From the NCBI RefSeq assembly GCF_000282035.1, contig NZ_AKKA01000046.1, forward strand, positions 1-33,060: 33,060 nucleotides of DNA. The letters run 5' to 3'. Position 1 is the stretch's first letter, and each line of letters opens with the position of its first letter. The notes under the pieces were generated by a model. The model saw only the letters and a program-made list of their open reading frames with translations, searched no databases and had not been told where the DNA came from. The stretch is from Rhizobium sp. CF122. GTDB lineage: Bacteria; Pseudomonadota; Alphaproteobacteria; Rhizobiales; Rhizobiaceae. A program made the translations under genes and the position numbers. Shown in pieces: positions 1 through 7,926 of this stretch.

Positions 1-22
1 TAACCGACTGAGCTACACCCGC
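1..22 (-). tRNA. Partial tRNA, 5' end only
   Basis: Read on the minus strand, the first 22 bases form a typical tRNA 5' end: a 7-base acceptor strand (GCGGGTG), TA, then the D-arm start GCTCAGTCGG. The rest of the gene, including the anticodon, lies outside the window, so the amino acid cannot be assigned. Confidence 0.75.
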
Positions 23-421
23 ATTCATTTCAAGCGATCCGGAAGCTTTCGCGTCCGTGTCAAAGCAGCTTCGCCGCTTCGATGAGCGGCTAACTAAGGG
101 GTTCGCATTTGAGTGTCAAGCAGCTTTGGAGACAAAACGATGACAGTCTGCGAATTGTTTTTGGAGAACGAAAATCCCTAGGCAAATTCAGTGTATTATT
201 AGAGGAGTGCTTGTCGGGCTTGCACAAGCAATCGATCCCCGAGCCCTCACCCTGTACTCGCCGGCGGCTTTCCACAGCTCAGAAATCGCCGAGACGAAAG
301 CCGGGTGAGCAGCTCCATTCAAAAAAATCAAAAAATCTTCACAAACACTCTTGCGGTTTGTCCGCGATCCGCATAGATCACGGCCACCGACGCGGCGGGC
401 CGAACCGGACCGATCTCGCGA
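23..421. other. Intergenic region between two divergent tRNA genes
   Basis: About 400 bases without a convincing gene. The short open frames here have no recognisable product and no good ribosome binding site. The A-rich stretch near 320-340 and the promoter candidate at 350-378 are the only visible signals. Confidence 0.5.
350..378 (+). promoter_or_regulatory. Possible sigma70 promoter of tRNA-Val
   Basis: CTTGCG, a 17-base spacer and ATAGAT resemble the rhizobial housekeeping consensus (CTTGAC-N17-CTATAT). The predicted start would lie about 35 bases upstream of the mature tRNA. The -10 match is weak, so this is only a candidate. Confidence 0.33.
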
Positions 422-497
422 GGGCGATTAGCTCAGTTGGTAGAGCGCCTCGTTTACACCGAGGATGTCGGGAGTTCGAGTCTCTCATCGCCCACCA
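422..497 (+). tRNA. tRNA-Val (anticodon TAC)
   Basis: A full cloverleaf can be folded. The acceptor stem GGGCGAT pairs with ATCGCCC. A D-arm beginning GCTCAGTTGG follows. The anticodon stem CCTCG/CGAGG carries the loop TTTACAC, giving anticodon TAC. The T-arm GGGAG/CTCTC has the loop TTCGAGT. The 3' end is A plus an encoded CCA. TAC reads valine codons GTA and GTG. Confidence 0.96.
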
Positions 498-847
498 TTT
501 CTTTCCTACATACTCATAGTTTGCCGCTGATGATGGCGACGTATCGGATCCGCTCGAGCAGGTGGCGTGCGTTGCGTACCTCCCTCGCTGCGCCAGAGTA
601 CTCATTTACTTCGTTTTAATTGAGCGCGCGCAGTATTGTCCTCATAAGTTGTTTGTCATAGGGAGCATGATGTTCCGGTGGCTTTCTACATACGTCTTTC
701 TTCTGCTTTCCGGCACAGCGCAAGCGGTTGCAGGAAAAGCTTCCAGCATAGCTTGCCTGCAATTGTGACACAGCCGGCCATGGCCGCCGCTCATGTCACC
801 CAGCCTCGTCAGTGGTAAAGACGAAGTCACGTCGGAGAGGGCATCTG
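498..847. other. Intergenic region with a nested dyad
   Basis: About 350 bases between tRNA-Val and the GGDEF gene with no supported gene. It contains a 12-bp perfect palindrome, CGGCCATGGCCG (775-786), nested inside a GTGACA/TGTCAC inverted pair (765-770 and 794-799). This lies just upstream of the GGDEF gene and could be an operator, but nothing confirms that. Confidence 0.4.
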
Positions 848-1894
848 GTGCAGTCCAACACGCACACGAATCTAGCCTTTCGCATTGCAACGGTTTTGCA
901 ACATCTTGGAATCGAAGGGCTGCCGCGCAACTATGAGCTCGTATTCGAGGCCCTGACTGGCAACAGTCCGGATCTCGCCCGCGAGCTAAGATCACTTGGC
1001 CCGGTCAAGACACAGGAGGCCCTGGATGGAATCGGACGCCGTTACCTGCCCCACCACTTCGAAGGCAGCCTGCTCGAGGCCCGTTCCGGCCAGGTGCAGC
1101 AGGAACTGCAGAGCATTCTCTCCCTGCTCGACGAGGAAAAGTCAGCACTGACGCGCTACGGAAGTATCATCAGCCAAGCTGCCCGCGTCTTTGAAGCCAA
1201 TGATGTGACAGACACGGCCGCGCTCACGCGATCGCTGCAATCGGTAAGCTCGGCAACACATACTCGCGAGGCGCAAAGTGCAATGCTCGCTTCCAAGGTG
1301 GTGGAAAAATCCCAGAAGCTCGAGGAGGTACAGCGCGAGGCCGCCGCGGCAAACGCCGCAAGATTTGTCGATACGTTGACCGGCCTGGGGAACCGTCGGG
1401 TATTCAACAAGGAACTCGCCAATGTCTATGAGAAATCAGGACTGCCTGATCTGTGCGGAATCGCCTTTGCGGATATCGACCGCTACGAGACCATTGCGGC
1501 CGTTCCAAACCTTCTTGAGCCCGTCCTCAAGAAAATCGGCGAGTTGATCCAGGCGATGTTCGGTGAAAAGGATCTGGCCTGCCGCTTCGATCGGGGGCGC
1601 TTCGGTTTCATTTTCCGAACGGCGGACGAGACGGAGATCATGCGGCTTGTCGATAGGCTCCGCGATCGGCTTAGGGGATTGCCGGTGGTGCATCCCGTAT
1701 CGGGAAAACGGGCAGCGCCAATTTCATTCTCGGTCGGGATATGTATGTCGAAGGAAGCCCGGACGGCTGATGCGCTTATAGCATTCGCCGAACAGGCGCT
1801 CGGCATGGCAAAGGCATCGGGCGGAGACAACGTCTCTGTCCATGGTGTGGCCAATGTCTCGCAGGTGCCCAAGGACTGGCTGATCTATCGGTAA
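848..1894 (+). CDS. GGDEF-domain protein with degenerate active site
   Basis: A 348-residue soluble protein, with no membrane segment, resembling diguanylate cyclases. The N-terminal half is helical and probably coiled (about residues 70-165). The C-terminal GGDEF domain begins with the typical DTLTGLGNRR motif at about residue 175. The signature loop reads DRGRF at about 248-252 instead of GGDEF, and the metal-binding FDxD region reads FADIDRYE. Known cyclases need the two glycines and the acidic residues, so this copy is probably inactive as a cyclase and may act as a c-di-GMP or GTP effector or scaffold (inference). I chose the GTG at 848 because GGAGAGG lies 7 bases upstream; an in-frame GTG at 812 has no comparable site. 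Confidence 0.85.
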   Translation: MQSNTHTNLAFRIATVLQHLGIEGLPRNYELVFEALTGNSPDLARELRSLGPVKTQEALDGIGRRYLPHHFEGSLLEARSGQVQQELQSILSLLDEEKSALTRYGSIISQAARVFEANDVTDTAALTRSLQSVSSATHTREAQSAMLASKVVEKSQKLEEVQREAAAANAARFVDTLTGLGNRRVFNKELANVYEKSGLPDLCGIAFADIDRYETIAAVPNLLEPVLKKIGELIQAMFGEKDLACRFDRGRFGFIFRTADETEIMRLVDRLRDRLRGLPVVHPVSGKRAAPISFSVGICMSKEARTADALIAFAEQALGMAKASGGDNVSVHGVANVSQVPKDWLIYR

Positions 1895-1897
1895 GAT

Positions 1898-1914
1898 CAG
1901 ATCGCAGCGATCTG
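1898..1914 (+). terminator. Short hairpin after the GGDEF gene
   Basis: CAGATCG and CGATCTG form a perfect 7-bp stem with a 3-base loop, starting 4 bases after the stop codon. No T-run follows, so it is a weak terminator or an mRNA-stabilising hairpin. Confidence 0.35.
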
Positions 1915-2022
1915 TCGTTGCGCCTCCCGAAGAAGCCTAGCCAACATTGCGTTGCGCTGGCTATAAGGTGGTTCCCGCGGGCCGCAAGGTCCAACAACAC
2001 ACGCATTATCCGAGACATCATC

Positions 2023-2628
2023 ATGAAGACACGCGAGGAACGGCAGGCACAGCGGGCTAGTATGCCGCGCACACAGTTGAGCACGCACCATATGGAAAAT
2101 GCACGGCTGCTGCCTGATCGGAGCGAATTGCTCTACCGTATCCCGAACGGCGGCATCGGCGTCGAAGTTGGAGCTGCCTTTGGGGAGTATACGGCGGAAA
2201 TCCTTGAGAAGAATCGGCCTGCGCAGCTTTACCTGATCGATCCTTGGAGCATGGACCGCTACAGTTCGGGGCTCGATCAAATCCACAATCAGTTCAAAGA
2301 CCAGATAGAGAGTGGCCAATTGCACCTGATGCAGGGCACATCGCTCGAAAAGCTCGCCGAATTCGAAGATGACTTTCTCGACTGGGCTTACATCGACACC
2401 GATCATTCCTTCGAGCTCACCTGGCAGGAACTCCTGCTGTGCGAGAAGAAAGTGAAACGAACGGGAAGAATCGCCGGGCATGACTTTTGCACCGGCAATG
2501 CCGTTAAGCCGATCGTCTACGGCGTCGTCGAAGCGGTCACCAAGTTCTGCAAGGACTATGGCTGGCAATTCGAGTTCCTGACGGTCGAATCGCACGCTCA
2601 CTTTTCCTATTGCCTGAAGCGCCTCTGA
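2023..2628 (+). CDS. Class I SAM-dependent methyltransferase
   Basis: A 201-residue protein of the Methyltransf_24 type. Motif I is the glycine-rich GVEVGAAFGEYT stretch at about residues 46-57, followed by LYLIDPW, where the acidic residue would hold the SAM ribose. A later DWAYIDTDHSFE motif is typical of this family, including sugar and natural-product methyltransferases. The substrate is unknown. The ATG at 2023 is chosen because the family-like sequence begins soon after it, although no strong ribosome binding site is seen; ATG codons further in are possible starts. The gene is convergent with the downstream cupin gene, and the two stops are only 6 bases apart. Confidence 0.78.
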   Translation: MKTREERQAQRASMPRTQLSTHHMENARLLPDRSELLYRIPNGGIGVEVGAAFGEYTAEILEKNRPAQLYLIDPWSMDRYSSGLDQIHNQFKDQIESGQLHLMQGTSLEKLAEFEDDFLDWAYIDTDHSFELTWQELLLCEKKVKRTGRIAGHDFCTGNAVKPIVYGVVEAVTKFCKDYGWQFEFLTVESHAHFSYCLKRL

Positions 2629-2640
2629 GCCGCTTCAGGC
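2612..2640. terminator. Shared hairpin across two convergent stop codons
   Basis: GCCTGAAGCG and CGCTTCAGGC form a perfect 10-bp stem with a 9-base loop. It contains the stop codons of both the methyltransferase (plus strand) and the cupin (minus strand). CTTTCC follows on the plus strand, so termination there is plausible but not strong. Confidence 0.5.
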
Positions 2641-3036
2641 CTTTCCTGCGTATTGCTCGTCGCTGACCTGTCCCATCCAGTCGGCGGCGCTGCCGTCCAG
2701 CGCTTCATGGATCGCGATGTGGGTCATTGCGGTATCGGGCCCGGCGCCATGCCAGTGCTTTTCGCCCGGCGCGAACCAGACCGTGTCGCCGGCGCAAATT
2801 TCACGAAGGGGGCCGCCCTCGCTCTGCGCCAGCCCCTTGCCTGCGGTGACGATCAGGGTCTGCCCCAACGGGTGCGTATGCCAGGCGGTTCGTGCGCCCG
2901 GTTCGAACGTGACGCTGACTACCCTCACCCTTGCCGGGGTTGGCGCGTCCATCAGTGGGTCCTGACGGACCGACCCCGTGAAATATTCTGTCGGCGCCTT
3001 CATAGAGGGCCGCGATCCGCAGGGTTTGATCTCCAT
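2635..3036 (-). CDS. Small cupin-fold metalloprotein (hydroxynitrile-lyase-like)
   Basis: A 133-residue single-domain cupin. Motif 1 supplies His53, His55 and Gln59 (WHTHPLGQT), and motif 2, PGEKHWHGA, supplies His94. Three His plus one Gln is the metal site described for bacterial manganese cupins with (R)-hydroxynitrile lyase activity, but most relatives are simply uncharacterised cupin_2 proteins. The natural substrate is unknown. The start at 3036 is preceded by AAAGGAA; a further in-frame ATG at 3057 has no ribosome binding site of its own. It is divergent from an aldo/keto reductase, a common pairing for this cupin type, which suggests shared control or a shared small-molecule pathway (inference). 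Confidence 0.82.
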   Translation of the reverse strand: MEIKPCGSRPSMKAPTEYFTGSVRQDPLMDAPTPARVRVVSVTFEPGARTAWHTHPLGQTLIVTAGKGLAQSEGGPLREICAGDTVWFAPGEKHWHGAGPDTAMTHIAIHEALDGSAADWMGQVSDEQYAGKA

Positions 3037-3342
3037 CGACGTTTCCTTTTCGAGCATGACGATCTGTCCAGGCGACCGTAAGCCAAGCGGCTTCATTGTC
3101 CAAGCGACGCATTGCTCGGTCCCAGGCTGCGTGGCCCTGACCACAGCGCCTTGTCACCAATCGGAGACAGCGAATCCGACGATAACCGCGGATAGCAGAG
3201 CGCGCTCCGAATCGTGGCGTTCATGTCGCTCCGCAGAAGAAATGGCGGCGCTCCGGCGATGCCGCCCTATCTCAGCTGCAGGCGCTTGCTCCTTGCCTGG
3301 GCGACTGCTAGGGCGAGGCATTTCATCACGCGGAGGATTTCC
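3037..3342. other. Divergent intergenic region, cupin / aldo-keto reductase
   Basis: About 306 bases separate two divergent starts. Promoters for both genes should lie here, but I could not pick a convincing -35/-10 pair or operator. No additional gene is supported. Confidence 0.4.
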
Positions 3343-4329
3343 ATGAAACAGCATTCTTTCGGCCACCTGCCCCATACCGTCACGAATATCGGCTTCGGCG
3401 CATGGCAGATCGGCGGCGCCTGGGGCGATGTCAGCGAAGCCGACGGCCGCGACGCGCTGAATGCGGCGCTCGACGCCGGCATGACCTTCATCGACACCGC
3501 CGACGTCTATGGCGACGGCCGATCGGAAAAGATCATTGCCGACGTTCTTGCGAGCCGTGGCGGCGAACGGCCGATGGTTGCGACCAAGGCAGGGCGCCGG
3601 CTGAACCCGCATGTCACCGATGGCTACACCAAGGCCAACCTCGAAGGCTTCATCGATCGCAGTCTCAAGAACCTGCGCGTCGACAACCTCGACCTCGTGC
3701 AGTTGCACTGCCCTCCGACAGAAGTGCTTTATCGCCCGGAGGTCTTCGAAGGCCTGAATGAGCTGCAGAAGGCCGGCAAGATCATGGGCTACGGCGTCAG
3801 CGTCGAGAAGGTCGAGGAAGCGCTGAAGGCGATCGAGTATCCTGGCGTCGTCAGCATCCAGATCATCTATAACATCTTCCGTCAGCGGCCCGATCACCTG
3901 TTTTTCCAGGAGGCGCGGCGGAAGAACATCGCCGTCATCGCCCGCGTGCCGCTTGCAAGTGGTCTGCTGTCCGGAAAGATCACCCGCGATACGAAGTTTG
4001 CGAGCGACGATCACCGCAATTTCAATCGTCACGGCGAGGCATTCGATGTCGGTGAGACGTTCGCTGGCGTTCCCTTCGAGGTCGGCCTGCAGGCGGTGGA
4101 GGAAGTGCGCAAGCTCGTTCCCGCTGGCGCGACGATGGCGGCCTTCGCGCTGCGTTGGATCCTGATGAGCGATGCAGTCACCGTCGTCATTCCGGGTGCA
4201 CGCAATGCCGAACAGGCACGCGCCAACGCGGCGGCGGCAAGTCTCGCGCCGCTCTCGCATGAGGTGATGGACGCCACACGCGAGATCTACGAGCGCCTCG
4301 TCGCTCCTTATGTCCACCAGCGCTGGTAA
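3343..4329 (+). CDS. Aldo/keto reductase
   Basis: A 328-residue NADPH-dependent oxidoreductase of the aldo/keto reductase family, cytosolic TIM barrel. The catalytic tetrad is visible: Asp51 and Tyr56 in DTADVYG, Lys82 in VATKAG, and His122 in LVQLHCPP. The C-terminal cofactor-binding part includes VVIPGARN at about 285. Members of this subfamily reduce sugar aldehydes, methylglyoxal or other small carbonyls; the sequence does not tell which. The ATG at 3343 is chosen over upstream in-frame starts because GGAGG lies 6 bases before it and family similarity begins here. A terminator follows. Confidence 0.92.
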   Translation: MKQHSFGHLPHTVTNIGFGAWQIGGAWGDVSEADGRDALNAALDAGMTFIDTADVYGDGRSEKIIADVLASRGGERPMVATKAGRRLNPHVTDGYTKANLEGFIDRSLKNLRVDNLDLVQLHCPPTEVLYRPEVFEGLNELQKAGKIMGYGVSVEKVEEALKAIEYPGVVSIQIIYNIFRQRPDHLFFQEARRKNIAVIARVPLASGLLSGKITRDTKFASDDHRNFNRHGEAFDVGETFAGVPFEVGLQAVEEVRKLVPAGATMAAFALRWILMSDAVTVVIPGARNAEQARANAAAASLAPLSHEVMDATREIYERLVAPYVHQRW

Positions 4330-4344
4330 AGCAGCCGCAAGAAA

Positions 4345-4370
4345 AATGGCCGGGCGTAGACCCGGCCATT
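4345..4370. terminator. Bidirectional rho-independent terminator
   Basis: AATGGCCGGG and CCCGGCCATT form a perfect 10-bp stem with a 6-base loop. The minus-strand reading ends in TTTTTC, serving the phytase-like gene. The plus-strand reading ends in CTGTTT, serving the aldo/keto reductase. Confidence 0.85.
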
Positions 4371-4392
4371 CTGTTTCATGCCTGAGCCAATC

Positions 4393-6591
4393 TCAGTTTG
4401 TGCCAACGAGATTGACCTGGAAGAACAGAGTTTCACCTGAGGAATCATCGACGCCGTCATTGTCCGTGACCGCGTAGGCCTTGCCGGAGGCATCGAAAAC
4501 GAAGCCCTCGAGCTTGTCGAGGACATAGCCATTGGTGGCGGTCTTCAGCTCCGGAAGGAAGTCGTGGGCTTCAATCTTCTTGACGACCGGCAGTTCGCCA
4601 CCGAGCTTGGCGGGCTTCAGATCTGATATCGCTACCTTGTAGAGCTTCTTCAGTCTCGCTGCGTCGCCGACAAGGTTATCGCGTTCGATGATGTAGACGC
4701 TATCGCCATGAGCGGAGATTTCGGAGAGGCCAATCCAGCCCGCTTCGGATTTGTCGAGCGGATAGCGGACGGCACCCCACTCCTTGCTTTTCGGATTGTA
4801 GGAAACAAGTTTGACAAAGCCCTTCTCGTCATCCTTCCACTCGCGCTGGACGGCCATCCAGAGCGTCGCGTCGTCGCCGGAGCCGACGATCGTCACACCT
4901 TCGAAGCCGTAGCGGATTTCGTTCGCTGCCAATTCTTTGGGAAGTGAGATCTCTTCCTTGATCTCGCCTTTCGGATTGACGTGATAGAGAGCGTGCGGCA
5001 CCAGCTTCTCAGTGTTGCCTTCGGACGCCAGCCAGAACCAGCCCTTTTCATCAACGGCCACACCCTCGATGTCGAGCTTCTGTGCCGGTTGGCCGTCGCG
5101 CTTTACGGTCAGCGTTTCGGTGATCACGGCCGGCTTCCTGGTTGCGTCGATCGTGTAGATCGTCGGCTGCATGCCGAGGACACTGTCGCTGACGGCAAAC
5201 AGCTGTCCCGACTTTTCCGGAACGGCAGCAAGACCGGAAAGCGCCGCGAAGCCGACCGGGTTGCTATCCTTCTCGGCCGCAACGATCTGCGGATAGGCCG
5301 CCTCGCCCTCGGCGAGTTCGTAGAGCATCACGTGCGACCGTGGGCCGCCGTCCTCGCCAAGATCGGCTTCGTTGGCGGTCGCGAGAAGATTGCGCGACGG
5401 TACGGCCACAGCGCCTTCAGGTGAAACGCCGGACGGAAGGATCTGGACCAGTTCAGGCTCCGCACCGGTATCCCTGTAGACGCCGACGACAGAGGCGCGC
5501 TCTGCGAGCAGGAATATGTATTTCTGGCCTCCGATCGTCGCCACTTCCAGACCTTCCGGCTCGACGCCCTTGGCGGATGAACGCTTGTCCGGATAGTGGC
5601 CGATATTGGCGACGGCACGTTCGAAGGAAGCACCGGATTCGTAGAGCACCTTGCCGGTCTTGTCGAAAATCGTGAAACCGCGCGAGCCGCCTTGATAGTC
5701 GCCTTCGTTGGCAACGACCAGGCGGTTATTGTCGAGCCACTTCACCGCGTCAGGCTCACGGGGGGTGCCCTTGAGTTCGCCGGTGAACTTCAGGGCACCA
5801 TCGCGTTTGGTGTCGATGCCGGCCAGATCGACACTGCCGGCGGAGAAGTGCGTCTTCACCGTTGCAGTTGCCGCGTCAATGATGACGATTTCGTTGTTTT
5901 CCTGAAGGGTCAGGGCAATCTCGTTCTGGTCGTTGAACGAGACGAATTCTGGTTCCGGATCTTCGGGCGCAATGCCCGCAAGGCCCGTCAGCGTGACGTG
6001 CTTGATCGAGCTGCAATCGACCGTGCCGTTCTTGACTTGGAACACGGCGAGCTCGCCTGCCGGCATCTGTGGAATCTTGCCGTCGTTCACCTCTTCGTCA
6101 CGCTCGTTTTCGATCGCGATCGCGCCGAGCGTCTTGTCCTTGTTGAGTGCGATCGAATCCGGCTGGCCGCCGAGATCGCAGGTGCTCTCGATCTTCTTGG
6201 TTGCAACGTCGACGATCGCGAGGCGCCCCGAGGGCTTCGCCTTGCTCTCTGACGTATTGACGGCCACCAGCGCCTTGCCGGCGGCGGACGTCACGGAGGT
6301 CGGCTCGCCGTCCATCATCAGCGCGCCGCCGGCCTTCGGCGCCTTGGCGTCTGAGATATCGACAAATCCGATCGCACCGAGCGGGCTATCGCTATAGATC
6401 AGCGTCATGCCGTCGTCGGTGGCCGTGATTATTTCCGCCGAAGTGGCCGAAAGCTTGTCTTTTCCCTCGGGCAGGTTGGATGCCACCGGAAAAGTTGCGA
6501 TGCGGTTGAAAACGGGCTCTGCGGCGGCCGGAAACGCGGCCGTCGTCAGAAGCGCTGTAACGAGCACTGTCTTGCGCGATAGAGTTGTCAT
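4393..6591 (-). CDS. Secreted phytase-like esterase, periplasmic beta-propeller protein
   Basis: A 732-residue exported protein. The start has a clear signal peptide (MTTLSRKTVLVTALLTTAAF, then PAAAE), with cleavage likely near residue 24. The first half resembles beta-propeller 'choice-of-anchor I' proteins, with VVANEGDYQGG and LLAERASVVG motifs. The second half has the 'esterase-like activity of phytase' pattern (DIEGVAVDEKGWFWLASEGN). Relatives are periplasmic or surface phosphoesterases, sometimes next to alkaline phosphatases; the exact substrate is unknown. I prefer the ATG at 6591 (GGGGGA 6 bases upstream) over the one at 6603. A Pho box 45-62 bases upstream supports a role in phosphate scavenging (inference). 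Confidence 0.87.
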   Translation of the reverse strand: MTTLSRKTVLVTALLTTAAFPAAAEPVFNRIATFPVASNLPEGKDKLSATSAEIITATDDGMTLIYSDSPLGAIGFVDISDAKAPKAGGALMMDGEPTSVTSAAGKALVAVNTSESKAKPSGRLAIVDVATKKIESTCDLGGQPDSIALNKDKTLGAIAIENERDEEVNDGKIPQMPAGELAVFQVKNGTVDCSSIKHVTLTGLAGIAPEDPEPEFVSFNDQNEIALTLQENNEIVIIDAATATVKTHFSAGSVDLAGIDTKRDGALKFTGELKGTPREPDAVKWLDNNRLVVANEGDYQGGSRGFTIFDKTGKVLYESGASFERAVANIGHYPDKRSSAKGVEPEGLEVATIGGQKYIFLLAERASVVGVYRDTGAEPELVQILPSGVSPEGAVAVPSRNLLATANEADLGEDGGPRSHVMLYELAEGEAAYPQIVAAEKDSNPVGFAALSGLAAVPEKSGQLFAVSDSVLGMQPTIYTIDATRKPAVITETLTVKRDGQPAQKLDIEGVAVDEKGWFWLASEGNTEKLVPHALYHVNPKGEIKEEISLPKELAANEIRYGFEGVTIVGSGDDATLWMAVQREWKDDEKGFVKLVSYNPKSKEWGAVRYPLDKSEAGWIGLSEISAHGDSVYIIERDNLVGDAARLKKLYKVAISDLKPAKLGGELPVVKKIEAHDFLPELKTATNGYVLDKLEGFVFDASGKAYAVTDNDGVDDSSGETLFFQVNLVGTN

Positions 6592-6635
6592 GAAATCCCC
6601 CATGAATTCAAACAAAGGGGTTTTGCGGGATAGGC

Positions 6636-6653
6636 ATGACACCGGAATGACAC
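6636..6653 (-). promoter_or_regulatory. Pho box (PhoB binding site)
   Basis: On the minus strand two copies of GTGTCAT are separated by 4 bases (TCCG), giving the 7-4-7 pattern and 11-bp period of a PhoB site (consensus CTGTCAT-N4-CTGTCAT). Each copy differs from consensus only at its first base. It sits 45 bases upstream of the phytase-like start and downstream of the ribN stop, so it serves the former. Confidence 0.75.
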
Positions 6654-6674
6654 TGCTGTCATATTCTGACTGCG

Positions 6675-7574
6675 CTAGCCGGTCTCCCGTTCCTTCTTCA
6701 TTTCGTTCCTCATGATGAAGAGCGATGCACCAAGGATCAGCATCGCCCCCAACCACAAATAGCCGGTCGGCGCATAACCAAAGACCAACCAGCCGGCGAA
6801 AACATTGAGCGGCAGCTTGAGATCGTCGAAGGGCTGGATGTAGGCGGCATCGGCCGTTGAATAGGCAAGTGTCAAGAAATACTGGGCCATCACGGTGAGG
6901 AGGCCTGCCGCAACGAAAAGCAGGAGCGTCATACCGGAAGGGATGCTGAATCCCGCGGCGACCGCCAATCCGCCGTTGATGGGCGTCAGGAGAGCCAGCA
7001 GCCAGACGGTGATGGTTTCCGGCCGTTCGACCCCGGTAAGGCTCTTGGTGATCAGCGACGAGGCACCCCAGAGAAGCGCCGACAGGATTGGAAGGAGCGC
7101 CGCCCAACTGAAGCTGTCCGACCAGGGCTGCAGGATGATCATCGCTCCGACGAAGCCGGTGCCAGTCGCCACCCACCGTGCGAGGCCGATGTATTCACCA
7201 AGGAAGATGCGTGCGCCCATGATGATGAAGAATGGCGAAGTCATTACCAGGGCGATCGCCTGCCAGATCGGCACGGACGCAAGCCCTGCGACCCAGGTCA
7301 TCACACCGAAGGCTGCCAAGGCGACACGCACGACGTGACGCCAAGGATAGCGCGTTCGCATTGCTCCAAAGCCGACGCGCCGGAGAAAGGGCAACGAGAA
7401 GACCAGCGCAAAGGCATATTGCCAGAAGGCTGCAGAGGCGGAGGGGAAGGCGAGCCTCATCGTCAGCCATTGCGTGACGACATTGAGGATCGAGAAGGCG
7501 ATGCCTGCAGCGACCATCCAGGCAGCGCCGATCATTGCTCGCGAAGCAGAAAATGTAGGGGAAGTCTGATTCAT
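6675..7574 (-). CDS. ribN: Riboflavin transporter RibN, EamA/DMT family
   Basis: A 299-residue inner-membrane protein with about ten hydrophobic segments and two EamA repeats (roughly residues 16-145 and 160-290), typical of drug/metabolite transporters. Family alone would leave the substrate open, but an FMN riboswitch lies directly upstream in the same orientation with no other gene between. EamA proteins under an FMN riboswitch in rhizobia are the RibN riboflavin importers. The ATG at 7574 has GGAAAG 6 bases upstream and is followed by the family's usual N-terminus; an upstream in-frame start at 7661 falls at the riboswitch edge and is unlikely. FMN would lower its expression. Confidence 0.85.
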   Translation of the reverse strand: MNQTSPTFSASRAMIGAAWMVAAGIAFSILNVVTQWLTMRLAFPSASAAFWQYAFALVFSLPFLRRVGFGAMRTRYPWRHVVRVALAAFGVMTWVAGLASVPIWQAIALVMTSPFFIIMGARIFLGEYIGLARWVATGTGFVGAMIILQPWSDSFSWAALLPILSALLWGASSLITKSLTGVERPETITVWLLALLTPINGGLAVAAGFSIPSGMTLLLFVAAGLLTVMAQYFLTLAYSTADAAYIQPFDDLKLPLNVFAGWLVFGYAPTGYLWLGAMLILGASLFIMRNEMKKERETG

Positions 7575-7663
7575 GTTTTCTTTCCGAAACCAACACAAAT
7601 CAGGACGCATGAGCGCGATACCGCAGCCAGGACAGAATTCGCCCTCGCCCGCTCCGCTCATTC

Positions 7664-7799
7664 TCTTTCATCCGGACTGTAACCGTCGGCTCCGGAATTG
7701 CACCGGATCTGCTGACCCTTTCGACACCGGCCAAAAGGCGCTCGCGGGCTTGAGCCGAGGCCCTTACCGCCGGTGGGGACTTTCACCCCGCCCTGAGAA
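7664..7799 (-). promoter_or_regulatory. FMN riboswitch (RFN element)
   Basis: The minus strand carries the highly conserved RFN blocks in order: GGCGGGGTGAAAGTCCCCAC, CGGCGGTAA, a variable arm, AGGGTCAGCAGATCCGGTG, and the closing GACGGTTACAGTCCGGATG. The 90 bases to the ribN start hold ATGAGCG and CGCTCAT, which could pair, but no T-run. Control may therefore act on translation rather than by an intrinsic terminator. Confidence 0.96.
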
Positions 7800-7849
7800 C
7801 AGTATTTTCGTAAGACATACCTCGCGTGCCGACAAGTCCGCGAAATACG

Positions 7850-7877
7850 AAAAGGGTCCGGCCGTGGCCGAACCCTT
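7850..7877 (-). terminator. Terminator of hupB
   Basis: On the minus strand AAGGGTTCGGCC pairs with GGCCGGACCCTT (one G-T pair) and is followed by TTTTC. It ends the hupB transcript about 50 bases after the stop codon and insulates the riboswitch downstream. Confidence 0.82.
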
Positions 7878-7926
7878 CGAAACTTGCACCGCCGGTCTCG
7901 TTGCCCGGCCGACAAGCAAATTCATA

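Noticed and set aside
3154..4317. A 387-codon minus-strand frame opposite the aldo/keto reductase
   Set aside because: It is the antisense of a clearly real enzyme and shows no recognisable domain.
4393..7176. A 927-residue minus-strand frame covering the phytase-like gene plus an N-terminal extension
   Set aside because: The extension overlaps ribN in another frame and lacks family features. The signal peptide and ribosome binding site place the start at 6591.
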